From contig NZ_CP011975.1 of assembly GCF_001047675.1 (NCBI RefSeq), positions 1,156,073 to 1,220,072 of the forward strand: a stretch of DNA of 64,000 bases, read 5' to 3'. Origin of the DNA: Yersinia aleksiciae (GTDB lineage Bacteria; Pseudomonadota; Gammaproteobacteria; Enterobacterales; Enterobacteriaceae). Position numbers and translations under genes: made by a program. Of the stretch, positions 7,001 through 15,256 are shown piece after piece. The notes under the pieces were generated by a model that had not been told where the DNA came from, did not search any database, and saw only the letters and a program-made list of their open reading frames with translations. Positions within the stretch are counted from its first letter, which is position 1; each line of letters begins with the position of its first letter.

Positions 7001-9724
7001 TTATGTATCCTTCTCTATCTGAGCAAGGGCTTCATCGCCCCAAAGTACGGTTATCTCCGATTTGCCCTGAGTCACCATCCGTTCAGTCAGTCCTTGAGCA
7101 TCGGTAAATCCCGAGTAAATCTGCCCATCTTGCGATTTTGCATAGTATGCATATTCCACCATTGGCTCTCCCGTTGACTCATCAACCGCTCTCAATTGCT
7201 CATCCAGTGATTCATCTGGAGAACCAATGGTCAATGGCATTGGCGTGGTGGTAAATATTTTGGCTGTTTTCCCTTCAATATCTGTCGTTCCTAAGTAAAC
7301 ATCCCCTGCGCTAGTCGTTATCTGATAGCGGGTAAAGGGTAAAGCTTCCCCAGTTTTTTCATCAGTAAGGGCATAACTGCCCCCAAAACCACGAGGGAAT
7401 ACTTTAGGTGCTACATTCAGACTTGCCGAGCCCATTTTCTGTACATTGGCCGACTTCAACAAGATATTACCCGGACAACCCAGTTCAATATTCCCACCGC
7501 TGAGTTTGATATAGGCTCCACCGCAAGTCAGCACTAACTCACTGTTCGCCGATATCTCCACTTTTCCTTCTGCGCTACGGATTTCGATATCTTTCTGCGC
7601 CGTCGCTAAAATTGAATCACTCTGCGCCTGTACTTCTATCTTGCCTTTGCCCGCAAACAGTTTCATGCCCTGTCCTTGCGCAAATAGACTTACCGCATCA
7701 CTCGCTGCCACAGTAAACGACTTACCCGCGCTGATATCAGTGTTGTGCCCTGACACCACACCGATACTTTCACCGCCCGATGCTATCCGTACCGCTTTTG
7801 GGCTCACCATCCCTATACCTTCCGGGGCATGCAGCAACATCCCTGCTGCGCTCAGTTCGTTCAGCGATTTATTCAATTGCTGTTGACTGGCAATATCTCC
7901 TTCATGCGCTTGCGCGGTTTGTACTGCTTGCGACAGGCTTCTCGCCAGCGACAACGCAGTCTCCAATTGGCTTATCGCCTCACTCATATCCAGCATCTCC
8001 CCCCCAGCAGACGGCTGTTTATCCGCACTGATAAACACCCCTTTCCCACCGCGGATGCTAACCCAGTCATCCGTTCGCAACTCTGCACCTTCACCGCGAA
8101 GAACTCGTTGCGCATCTACATTGTGCCCAAGGTTCAACTGGGTTTTGCCGCCGTACTCGGTGCTGAGTTTAATGTGCTCTTCGCCGCGTTTGTCTTCCAT
8201 GCGTAGCTTGTTGAAAGCAGGCGTGCGGATCACGTTGCGGGTATTATTTTTCTCGGTCACATGGTCGGTATGACGAGAGTCATGCAGGGCATGGGCGATA
8301 TACGGACGATCAGGGTCACCGTCGTGAAACGCGATGGCCACTTCGGTGCCCTGTATCAGCGGGAAGTGAATGCCGTACACATCGCCACCATAAGGTTTGG
8401 CGAGTCGCAGCGGCATACTCTCCTGCCCCTGTGCTTTATCATCCTGATCTGCATCAAATTTCACCCGATACAGACCGGAGGTGTCCTGCCAGGCATAGAT
8501 GTCGTTCGATTTGGCGCTGGTTACCCGCGCCATCATGGTGCCGCTGACTTTTGGACGGGGCAGCAATGCCGGGCGCCAGCACAGAGTTTCACTGTACGGA
8601 ACCGCAGCGATAGTCACTTTCAGTGCATCTTTACGGCTGGCGCTAAACCCAGTGCGAACCACGACCATCGGTTGTGCCAACAGCTCTGGTAACGTGGACA
8701 GGATCGATGTGTCGATTACCGTCAGTACCTGAGCGGGATGTAATGTGGGATCAGTGCTGAGACCGGTGATCAGCGTTTGTGCTGATAAAAAACGTTCATG
8801 GTCAAGGCGGGCGAGGAAGTTAGCGCTTTCAGCCGTGGGGTCGATTTTATCGCCGGTATCCAGGTGGCGTGGTTTGTAGTGATACACTTCACCATAAGTG
8901 ACCCCTTCACCGTCGCCGCGCGTCATGTCTGCTCGGGTGGACTGCAACACTTTCTGCGCTTCACGATAGTTGTAATCTTTGGCTGTAACGCTGGCCTCAA
9001 CGACATTGTGATGTACACTTAGCCCCCAGACTGACGCTGCTCCGCTGTCACTCATGCCTGACGGGCTATTCAGCGGCAGGGATTTACCAAACTCATAGGC
9101 ACTCTGCTTATCAGCAAAATGCACCACTTCAGTCTGGGTGTCTGGCTGCAGAGTGAAGAAATAAAATATCCCCATCTCTGAGAGCAACCGTTCAATAAAT
9201 TTCAGGTCAGTTTCCTGATACTGGTTTATCTGCTCACGTTTTGGGTAGGTCTGTTTCAGGACAAACTCATATTCCCAGTCCTTGAAACCATGTTCCTGAA
9301 GTATCTGCCCGACAACTTCAGGTACCGATTTATTAACAAAGAAACGGTGCGTGCGGTACTGGTTATCCAACAATGCGATGAAAGGTTCTAGCGTGATATG
9401 ATAATTAACCTGGTCGGCTGAACCCGATATCCGGCGAAAATCTGTGATAACACCGTGTACTACCTTCTGTTCCGTCAAACTCTGCAACAAGCCAGTCCCC
9501 ATCGTCAGCGTTGCTGGTTTGCGCAGTAATTGATCCGCATCAATATTTTTGTCTGTGCTGGTGAACAGTATATTGTATTGATATGTATTGCTGAGTCCCT
9601 CATTGCCGCTGAAATCTTCGACGTCCAATGGTGACAGGCAGGAAGGAATATCAAGGCGGTAGCGATTCAGAGTAGTTCCGGTGAGTTTTGATAATGTGTT
9701 CTGTAGCGTATTAGTAAGATTCAT
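7001..9724 (-). CDS. vgrG: VgrG spike protein with two transthyretin-like C-terminal repeats (module B)
   Basis: A 907-residue VgrG (TssI): gp27-like base (about 1-370), gp5 OB fold (about 400-480), a beta-helix needle with DUF2345 (about 560-760), then a tail. The tail holds two similar units, each with the pattern D-x-x-T-G-E-x-x-x-x-x-Y and a later G-x-T-D-x-x-G (about 780-820 and 845-890), which reads as two transthyretin-like domains. In enteroaggregative E. coli such a domain on VgrG binds the Tle1 effector. About 575 residues in the middle are almost identical to the VgrG at 15253-17781, while the first 120 residues and the tail differ. It feeds directly into tae4 and the lipase gene. 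Confidence 0.95.
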   Translation of the reverse strand: MNLTNTLQNTLSKLTGTTLNRYRLDIPSCLSPLDVEDFSGNEGLSNTYQYNILFTSTDKNIDADQLLRKPATLTMGTGLLQSLTEQKVVHGVITDFRRISGSADQVNYHITLEPFIALLDNQYRTHRFFVNKSVPEVVGQILQEHGFKDWEYEFVLKQTYPKREQINQYQETDLKFIERLLSEMGIFYFFTLQPDTQTEVVHFADKQSAYEFGKSLPLNSPSGMSDSGAASVWGLSVHHNVVEASVTAKDYNYREAQKVLQSTRADMTRGDGEGVTYGEVYHYKPRHLDTGDKIDPTAESANFLARLDHERFLSAQTLITGLSTDPTLHPAQVLTVIDTSILSTLPELLAQPMVVVRTGFSASRKDALKVTIAAVPYSETLCWRPALLPRPKVSGTMMARVTSAKSNDIYAWQDTSGLYRVKFDADQDDKAQGQESMPLRLAKPYGGDVYGIHFPLIQGTEVAIAFHDGDPDRPYIAHALHDSRHTDHVTEKNNTRNVIRTPAFNKLRMEDKRGEEHIKLSTEYGGKTQLNLGHNVDAQRVLRGEGAELRTDDWVSIRGGKGVFISADKQPSAGGEMLDMSEAISQLETALSLARSLSQAVQTAQAHEGDIASQQQLNKSLNELSAAGMLLHAPEGIGMVSPKAVRIASGGESIGVVSGHNTDISAGKSFTVAASDAVSLFAQGQGMKLFAGKGKIEVQAQSDSILATAQKDIEIRSAEGKVEISANSELVLTCGGAYIKLSGGNIELGCPGNILLKSANVQKMGSASLNVAPKVFPRGFGGSYALTDEKTGEALPFTRYQITTSAGDVYLGTTDIEGKTAKIFTTTPMPLTIGSPDESLDEQLRAVDESTGEPMVEYAYYAKSQDGQIYSGFTDAQGLTERMVTQGKSEITVLWGDEALAQIEKDT
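7653..9352. repeat. Near-identical VgrG core repeat, copy B
   Basis: About 1.7 kb within the vgrG of module B aligns without gaps to 15731-17430 at a constant offset of 8078 bases, with scattered single differences. Both flanks diverge sharply. Confidence 0.92.
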
Positions 9725-9790
9725 GGGTTTTACTCCGTGGTAATAACCTGCTTATTTCAAGTACAAAACAGGCAAAACCTATCTTTATCG

Positions 9791-10255
9791 TTAAATTTTG
9801 CTAGCAATGGATGGCTCATCATATTCGCGTTTAGTTAGCGGCACGTCATAAGCCCTTCTATTAAGCATTTCAAATCCCAATACAAAATGTCTTGGATGGT
9901 TACCCTTATCTTTGGACTCAATAACGAGTTGAACAATAAAAGGTCCAGTGGATGTATCACGAAGATGATAAAACGAAGGTGGGATACAAAGTTTCCCATC
10001 TATAATTGTTAGATTAGGTTCATCTGTGAATATCCCTTCTTTAGGGGGGGAATTCCTGAGATTAATAGATATAAAAACAGGCTGATAATCTTGTGCATTA
10101 GGAATAAAGAAGCATACCGAATCACCATTCATGTAGGTGCTGGCCGTCTCTGAGGGATAATACTTCATTTGTCCCCATGGACATCCTGTTAACATCAATA
10201 AGCAAAATAAAGACAACATCGTGAAAAATAGAAAACGCAGTTTGTTTCTTATCAC
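9791..10255 (-). CDS. Putative T6SS immunity periplasmic lipoprotein
   Basis: A 154-residue lipoprotein with an N-terminal hydrophobic segment ending in a lipobox (LLMLTGC), then a soluble domain containing CFFIPN and FVLGFEML. The GTG start at 10255 overlaps the TGA of the metallopeptidase gene (GTGA), so the two are coupled. Proteins of this build are found beside T6SS effectors in enterobacteria and are annotated as periplasmic immunity lipoproteins. Here it would protect against the HExxH protein upstream. The pairing is inferred from position. Confidence 0.75.
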   Translation of the reverse strand: MIRNKLRFLFFTMLSLFCLLMLTGCPWGQMKYYPSETASTYMNGDSVCFFIPNAQDYQPVFISINLRNSPPKEGIFTDEPNLTIIDGKLCIPPSFYHLRDTSTGPFIVQLVIESKDKGNHPRHFVLGFEMLNRRAYDVPLTKREYDEPSIASKI

Positions 10256-10794
10256 CAAGGAAACCCTCGCAGTACATTTCGGTATGATTTTCTTATTACG
10301 ACTTCAGAAATATCGCCATCAAGAGTAATAATATTATTTCTTCTCAATCGCCTCCAGGCACTATAATCACGCGCCTGCAATGTAAAGTTATCCGCAATAA
10401 TTTGCGCTTGTTGCTCCATGGGATATTCGCTTAACAGCCGCCCATCGAGTTTATATCTGTAACTGACCAGCCAACTAACCAGCCCTCTCGCAATGACATT
10501 CATTCCTTTGGCACGCTGCCATACATGGCTCATTTCATGAATGAACAAATGTTGTAAATTATCTGTTGTCTGCGAGAAATCATCCCGGTACTCATTACGG
10601 AAATAAATCTCACCATTCGGCGTCATTGCTGTATGTTCATCTTGCAGATTAAAAGGCAGATAACTACCATGATGGATCCAGACAGTCTGGTACTGGATAG
10701 TTGATCCGAAAACTGACTTCGCCAGCTCCGTCTCTCCCGAGGTCAGCAACCGGATACCCCCTTCTTTTAATGTGTCCTTATTTTCCTCACTCAT
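10252..10794 (-). CDS. HExxH metallopeptidase-like T6SS effector (Vgr-related)
   Basis: A 180-residue protein with an HEMSH motif at residues 86-90 (His86, Glu87, His90), the zinc site of gluzincin-type metallopeptidases, followed by VWQ. Flanking segments (SVFG, VWIHHGSYLPF, TAMTPNGEIYF) are those of a family often labelled Vgr-related protein and found beside VgrG genes. The ATG at 10794 is used because the longer reading frame back to 10827 overlaps the clpV scar; even so the start overlaps that scar's stop by 8 bases. It is followed by a coupled lipoprotein, so an effector-immunity pair is likely. Its target is unknown. Confidence 0.75.
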   Translation of the reverse strand: MSEENKDTLKEGGIRLLTSGETELAKSVFGSTIQYQTVWIHHGSYLPFNLQDEHTAMTPNGEIYFRNEYRDDFSQTTDNLQHLFIHEMSHVWQRAKGMNVIARGLVSWLVSYRYKLDGRLLSEYPMEQQAQIIADNFTLQARDYSAWRRLRRNNIITLDGDISEVVIRKSYRNVLRGFPW

Positions 10795-10903
10795 TACCAA
10801 ACCCCAAAGTGATCCCTTCGGCTTCATCCCAGCCCAACGTCAGCATGGTGGTGCGTTGTAGCTCAGACATGCGGCCCAGCAGTTGTTGGCTCAATACCGT
10901 CAG
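10787..10903 (-). pseudogene. 3' end scar of clpV (tssH)
   Basis: Thirty-eight codons plus stop are homologous to the last 38-40 codons of the intact clpV at 18959-21607: LTVLSQQLLGRMSE here against [14 protein letters not shown] there, then LGWDEAEGITL against [11 protein letters not shown]. About three residues in four agree. The fragment begins 19 bases after the stop of the frameshifted two-TM gene and ends inside the start of the metallopeptidase gene. No clpV sequence precedes it. It marks the breakpoint of a tandem duplication of the effector block. Confidence 0.9.
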
Positions 10904-10922
10904 TCCTCCAACACGCCAGATC

Positions 10923-12097
10923 CTACTTAACACGCTCATCCCCACTCCCTGATGTGATGGTATAGACAAAATTTTCTGCTCCTGTTGTGGATAACCCTAA
11001 CCATGATTGCTTCCCGATACCGACCAAGTCAGCCCCCAGAGCAAGGGTAAACCACGGGGAAAAAGGCCCCTGGATACCGCAATATGTTTCGATAGTCTGA
11101 ATATCTTCGGCCTGCCAGACCGTACCCAGCGCGTTGCCGATTTGGATGAGCGTAGCGGATGACGCCGTCCACTTTGATGGTCACCAACAATACTGGCGGT
11201 CAGGCGCGCCTGCGTCTGAGTGGTCAGAAACAATGTCAGCTCTTCTGCAAGATTGCTCACATCCAGTGTCATAGGGCGCAGCAACCGAACGGAATGGGGT
11301 AATGCATATTTTTGTGCCACATCGTCACTGGTGAACAGCAATGCTGCCAACCCGTCGGAATAGCGTTCTCCTCCCTGTAATTGCATAACCAGAACCAACT
11401 GGAGGGTGGATTCAGGCTGTTTAAGTCGCTCATCAAGGGTATGGAAGGATAAATGGTCCGTGATATTCAACGATAAAGGAGCTGAAAGTTCAGGGAATCT
11501 TTCCTGCCAGCAGTCAGCAAACAGAGCGTATAAATCCTGCCGGATTGCTTCCGATTCATCGGTTAATAGCGTGACCTGGAGAGATAATTCCCGAGGAAGA
11601 GCCAGAAGTGCATTTTCGATTCCATTCAGTAACCCGTTGATTGCCGTCAGAGATAGCTCGGTATCTTCTGCCAAATAATCAATACGGCGTACCAGACCCT
11701 GTTGTTGCGTCAGCCCCTGGGCATTTTGTTGTAACAAAGCCGCTGAGATATGGTCAGGCAGCAGCAAACAGCTTGCTGACACAGCCAGATAACGCTCCGC
11801 CCAGTCTGTCCACTGCTGCTGCGCATGCCTGGCCTCATGTTGTAAGAACTGAAAGTGTTCCAGCTCACGTCCATAGAGGTAGCCGCGCAGGCTGAAAACC
11901 AGTATCCAGAACACCAGTGGTGCCAAAGCAAGCAGCCAGATATTGATTGAATTCAACACTCTCAGTGAGTCGGATGCATGTAAAATAAACAGCAACACAC
12001 TCGCGATAACTGCCAGTACCGCGCCGAGCAACCAGCTCGCAGACGAAGGCGGCGTAGGCTGCTCAGTCGTAAAGGGTTTTTGACGTTCCCAGCCCAT
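10923..12097 (-). pseudogene. T6SS-cluster two-TM protein, frameshifted copy
   Basis: Paralogue of the protein at 1812-2987 (MGWERQKPF start, two membrane segments, RRIDYL and RYSDGLA segments). The frame is open to a stop at 10997, giving 366 residues. After residue about 308 (IVGDHQ), however, the sequence stops resembling the paralogue. Reading one base over restores the match (IQIGNALGTVWQAED, then GIQGPFSPWF) and continues to a TAG at 10923. The break lies at about 11176, in a CAAAG run where the loss of one A explains it. It is either a real loss of the C-terminal 85 residues or a sequencing error. The gene follows PAAR by 3 bases, as in module B. Confidence 0.85.
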
Positions 12098-12100
12098 GAT

Positions 12101-12367
12101 TTATCCTATTGCACAATCCGATGCGCTGGAGATGACCTGACAACCGCACTGACAATGGCAGCCATCCACCACGACTGCTTTACCGTCTGAAGACCATTCA
12201 GATGAACCTTCCACGATGGGGTTAGTGCCATGCCCGGTGACCGGGCAACTGACTTCATCGCCAATCAGTGCGACTTTTTTGCCATTAACAACCACGGTCG
12301 AGGAGGCAGAAATAACGGAACCACCGTGGGTGGTTTTATCGCCAAGTAATACGAAACCTTTGGGCAT
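12101..12367 (-). CDS. PAAR-domain spike tip protein (module A)
   Basis: An 88-residue single PAAR domain (MPKGFVLLGDKTTHGG; EVSCPVTGHG; DGCHCQCGCQ) that caps a VgrG trimer. It is very like the PAAR protein at 2991-3257 in length, in order of motifs and in most residues, and like it is followed after 3 bases by a two-TM protein gene. No toxin domain is fused. It would serve the VgrG at 15253-17781 or either of the two spikes. Confidence 0.93.
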   Translation of the reverse strand: MPKGFVLLGDKTTHGGSVISASSTVVVNGKKVALIGDEVSCPVTGHGTNPIVEGSSEWSSDGKAVVVDGCHCQCGCQVISSASDCAIG

Positions 12368-12475
12368 GAAACGTCCTCATCAATAAAGGATAAAAAGGGC
12401 ATATACGTTATGGTATAAGATATTGAAATAATGAGTGAAATAGAGAAGTAGCAATAGAAAAAATTAATCAATCGG

Positions 12476-12964
12476 TTATTTATTCTGCAAGCTATTATTC
12501 CATTTTAATGTACTGCCCACCTCAGACATATCGTTATACCAGGGGTCGTTTTTTACTTCACCAAAAGCACGGCTCACTTTATCCAAGAGTACATCGGCGC
12601 TTTTTTTCATACAGTAAAATTTCGAATTGTCAGTATTATCACTTAAAACATAATTGCAGCCATATTTTTTACTGTCCGTAATATAATTCAGCGTAACACT
12701 CTCAAAAATAATTCTGCACTGAGGGTTTTCCTTTACCAAAGGTTATAATGTCTGCTGGTAATTTTTGAAATCAATAATGCCATAATATCCATTATTCGTA
12801 TTATCAATATGCTTCAGATAAACAGAGAGTTCTTTATTATCTTGTATGCCTTGAGTGGATTTTATACGTTGATACTGCCCCTGCATATTGACGCACGCAG
12901 AGGGATCATTTGCTAAAACAAAAAAAGGAATCGCACTTAGCAGTAGAGGTAAATTTCTGAACAT
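12476..12964 (-). pseudogene. Small exported protein gene broken by an in-frame stop codon
   Basis: Read through, this is a 162-codon frame with a signal peptide (MFRNLPLLLSAIPFFVLA) and a Cys-containing soluble domain. A TAA at 12743-12745 stops it after 73 residues. The following codons (CCT, TTG, GTA, AAG) stay in the same frame and run on to 12476 with no other stop. The second half alone could only start at a TTG and would have no signal peptide. It follows the DUF2931 lipoprotein gene and precedes PAAR, so it was probably an immunity or accessory protein of module A. I do not recognise the family. A one-base change (for example CAA or GAA to TAA) explains the stop. Confidence 0.8.
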
Positions 12965-13022
12965 ATCACTCCCAGATAATTATATATCAAACTGCGCCAT
13001 AAAAAACGTCCCACACGTTTAT

Positions 13023-13676
13023 TTACCAACTTCCATACGGGTATTTTTTGTCTTTTATAAAAGATTTCATACCTTCGCTATACTCATATCCATCTGGGAA
13101 ATTTGTTTCACCTTTACACATATCAAGATCTTTCCCCGACACGGTGGTGATTTTTGTGCTGGTTAGCAATAAATTAGGTTCACCGTTATTCTGCAACCAT
13201 ACACGCACCTTACCTTCAGGTGCCAGACCAATAACCATATAGCGAAAATAATAAGGCTCTTTGGGATTATCCCAATCGGGTGCTGAGCTCAACATTTTCT
13301 TTTGCGTATCTGGAGCAAAGAATAACGTAGTTTCATATACCTTCTTATCAATGATGGAATCCCAGCAGAATGTAATCATTTTCGGTGGTGCTTTAGCTTG
13401 GTTGAATGGGGAAAAACCCTTACCTATATATTTACTCCATGTACCCACACTTTTACCCTGAGGCTGATCAATCGTACGAAAAACGTAGCCATAACCATCA
13501 GTATCCAGCAATTTCACCAGTGTGACCTGAGCTGGTAAAGCTTTAGGGGTTGAAAAAGTGAAATACCATTTATCCCAAGGGGCTTTGATGCTGCTCTGTT
13601 GTTCCTGCGCTTGACTGCTGGTACAGCCTGCCAGCAGTAGTAGTAGTGGAAAAATAGTAGTCATTGTTGTTTTCAT
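13023..13676 (-). CDS. DUF2931 lipoprotein, probable Tle1 immunity protein
   Basis: A 217-residue lipoprotein. The ATG at 13676 overlaps the TGA of the Tle1 gene (ATGA) and is followed by a signal peptide with lipobox (LLLLAGC); a longer frame from 13715 is rejected. The body has the features of the DUF2931 family (WYFTFSTP near the N-terminus; YYFRYMVIGLAPEGKVRVWL in the centre). DUF2931 proteins are often found after DUF2235-type phospholipase effectors, where they act as lipoprotein immunity proteins in the periplasm. Position and coupling support that role here. Confidence 0.85.
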   Translation of the reverse strand: MKTTMTTIFPLLLLLAGCTSSQAQEQQSSIKAPWDKWYFTFSTPKALPAQVTLVKLLDTDGYGYVFRTIDQPQGKSVGTWSKYIGKGFSPFNQAKAPPKMITFCWDSIIDKKVYETTLFFAPDTQKKMLSSAPDWDNPKEPYYFRYMVIGLAPEGKVRVWLQNNGEPNLLLTSTKITTVSGKDLDMCKGETNFPDGYEYSEGMKSFIKDKKYPYGSW

Positions 13677-15256
13677 GCTTTTTCTCCCCGCATATTCCAT
13701 ATTGCACGCACCCACCCCGGATTGGGACGATTAATAAATCCGATCAATTCCGTAAAATTAACCGCGCCATAAATGGCCTTTATTTCCTTTCCGTCAAGCC
13801 AGACATCCTTAAAGGTCACCGTATTCCAGTTTGCAGAACAGTGTATATATTTGCCAATTAATTGCAGTTCTTCCACACTGAATGGAACCGGTGTCCCACC
13901 AGTTCTGACGGTTTTGCCCTGACTAATAGCCATCTGATTCAACGCCTCCAGTTCTGGTAATAATGATAAATTCTTATCTTTCGGAAGAATTTCTTGGAAA
14001 CTAAGTCCAGCTTCCTGCGCCGCATCCAGCATCACCCGCAAACTCACTTTTGACCAGTCGCTAAGAACAACCCGTTCCATTGTTACCGCTGCACCCACCC
14101 GCTTTTCGGTAATTCCTGCCCGTTCCTTATTCGAATTAACCAGATAGTCGTACCATGTGCCAGTGATTACATCTCCGGATGGAATGATTGCACTAAGATT
14201 TGGCAGAACCTGTAAATCCGGAATTTCAGCCGCTGTGCTCCGGTAAATATTAGTCACCTCAGTGGGGACGCTTTCGCGGACTGTTTCAAATGCCGGTTTG
14301 GTTAGAAACAAATATTCTTTTTCGTATGGATTATAACCGCCACCAATATCGGAATGGACACCGGGCAGCGCCAGTTCCGGCCAGGCTTCTTTAATACTGT
14401 TCAGACTGAAGTTATAGCGGCATTCGTGCATTGCGGTTATCTGGAACACTTTCTGCGCGATATCCTGGGGAAGGGCCAGCGCAATACCAGGGTTTACGCC
14501 GCCGTGGACATCAAATAAGTTTTTAACCCCACCCACCGCACATACGGTATCAAACAACCCGATAAAACGAACTTCCCCAGCGGGTTTACCATGCTGATTT
14601 CTGCCATCAAGCCCTTCTGTTATTGCCGCCTGTATTGCCTTATCGCCGTTTCTAACACGGTTAGCAAAATGACGGGCGGCGGCGGCACCACGGCTAAAGC
14701 CAAAGATATCAAACTGGATTTTTTCTATAGCACATGAGATATTGTTTTTTTTCTTAAGTAATAAACTGATCTCCTTTGCTATTTGTCCAATCCCTTCATC
14801 CGTCTTATCAACTACGCCATCAAACCAGGCACCTATCCCCATACCGATAAGGCTGTCTTCTTTTCCTTTTTGGGTGCCAATCCCCTGAACATACACTGCA
14901 CGCTGATAAAGTGATTGTTCTTCAACGATGTCATCATCAATGGAATAAAGCGTATTTAGCCAGTGAATATTGGAATAATATCCAAGATAACTTCCGGCTC
15001 CATCGCTACTTTTATTCAGCTTTTTAACACATGATTTAGCATCATCGGTGCTCATCCCCACATCCATACTGGTGCAGGTTTCAAGAAGCCGCTTATCGGT
15101 ATTAAAAACATTATTTCCAGTCCCATCAAAAAACATCCCGATGGTTAACGTAATGCCAGGTACATCTTTACGCTTACAAATCACGACTTTCTCTGAAACG
15201 TTGACATCCGTAGTGTGCTTGCCGTCAGTGACTTCCCAGGTATGATAATTCGTCAT
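13673..15256 (-). CDS. tle1: T6SS phospholipase effector, Tle1 family (DUF2235)
   Basis: A 527-residue alpha/beta hydrolase of the DUF2235/Tle1 type, which attacks membrane phospholipids of competitor cells. The nucleophile elbow is GFSRGA with Ser188, followed by AAARHFANR. The acid is probably Asp303 in PGVHSDIGGGY, and a His is available at 277 (AMHECRY). The FFDGTGNN segment at 42-49 is the usual start of the domain. No signal peptide is present. The ATG overlaps the VgrG stop (ATGA), so it is coupled to the VgrG at 15253-17781. In E. coli Sci-1, Tle1 is carried on the transthyretin-like tail of its VgrG, and the same layout is seen here. The downstream DUF2931 lipoprotein is the probable immunity protein. 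Confidence 0.92.
   Translation of the reverse strand: MTNYHTWEVTDGKHTTDVNVSEKVVICKRKDVPGITLTIGMFFDGTGNNVFNTDKRLLETCTSMDVGMSTDDAKSCVKKLNKSSDGAGSYLGYYSNIHWLNTLYSIDDDIVEEQSLYQRAVYVQGIGTQKGKEDSLIGMGIGAWFDGVVDKTDEGIGQIAKEISLLLKKKNNISCAIEKIQFDIFGFSRGAAAARHFANRVRNGDKAIQAAITEGLDGRNQHGKPAGEVRFIGLFDTVCAVGGVKNLFDVHGGVNPGIALALPQDIAQKVFQITAMHECRYNFSLNSIKEAWPELALPGVHSDIGGGYNPYEKEYLFLTKPAFETVRESVPTEVTNIYRSTAAEIPDLQVLPNLSAIIPSGDVITGTWYDYLVNSNKERAGITEKRVGAAVTMERVVLSDWSKVSLRVMLDAAQEAGLSFQEILPKDKNLSLLPELEALNQMAISQGKTVRTGGTPVPFSVEELQLIGKYIHCSANWNTVTFKDVWLDGKEIKAIYGAVNFTELIGFINRPNPGWVRAIWNMRGEKA

Noticed and set aside
12265-12471. A 68-codon minus-strand frame overlapping the PAAR gene
   Set aside because: It overlaps the PAAR domain in another frame and has no homology pattern; the PAAR frame is certain.
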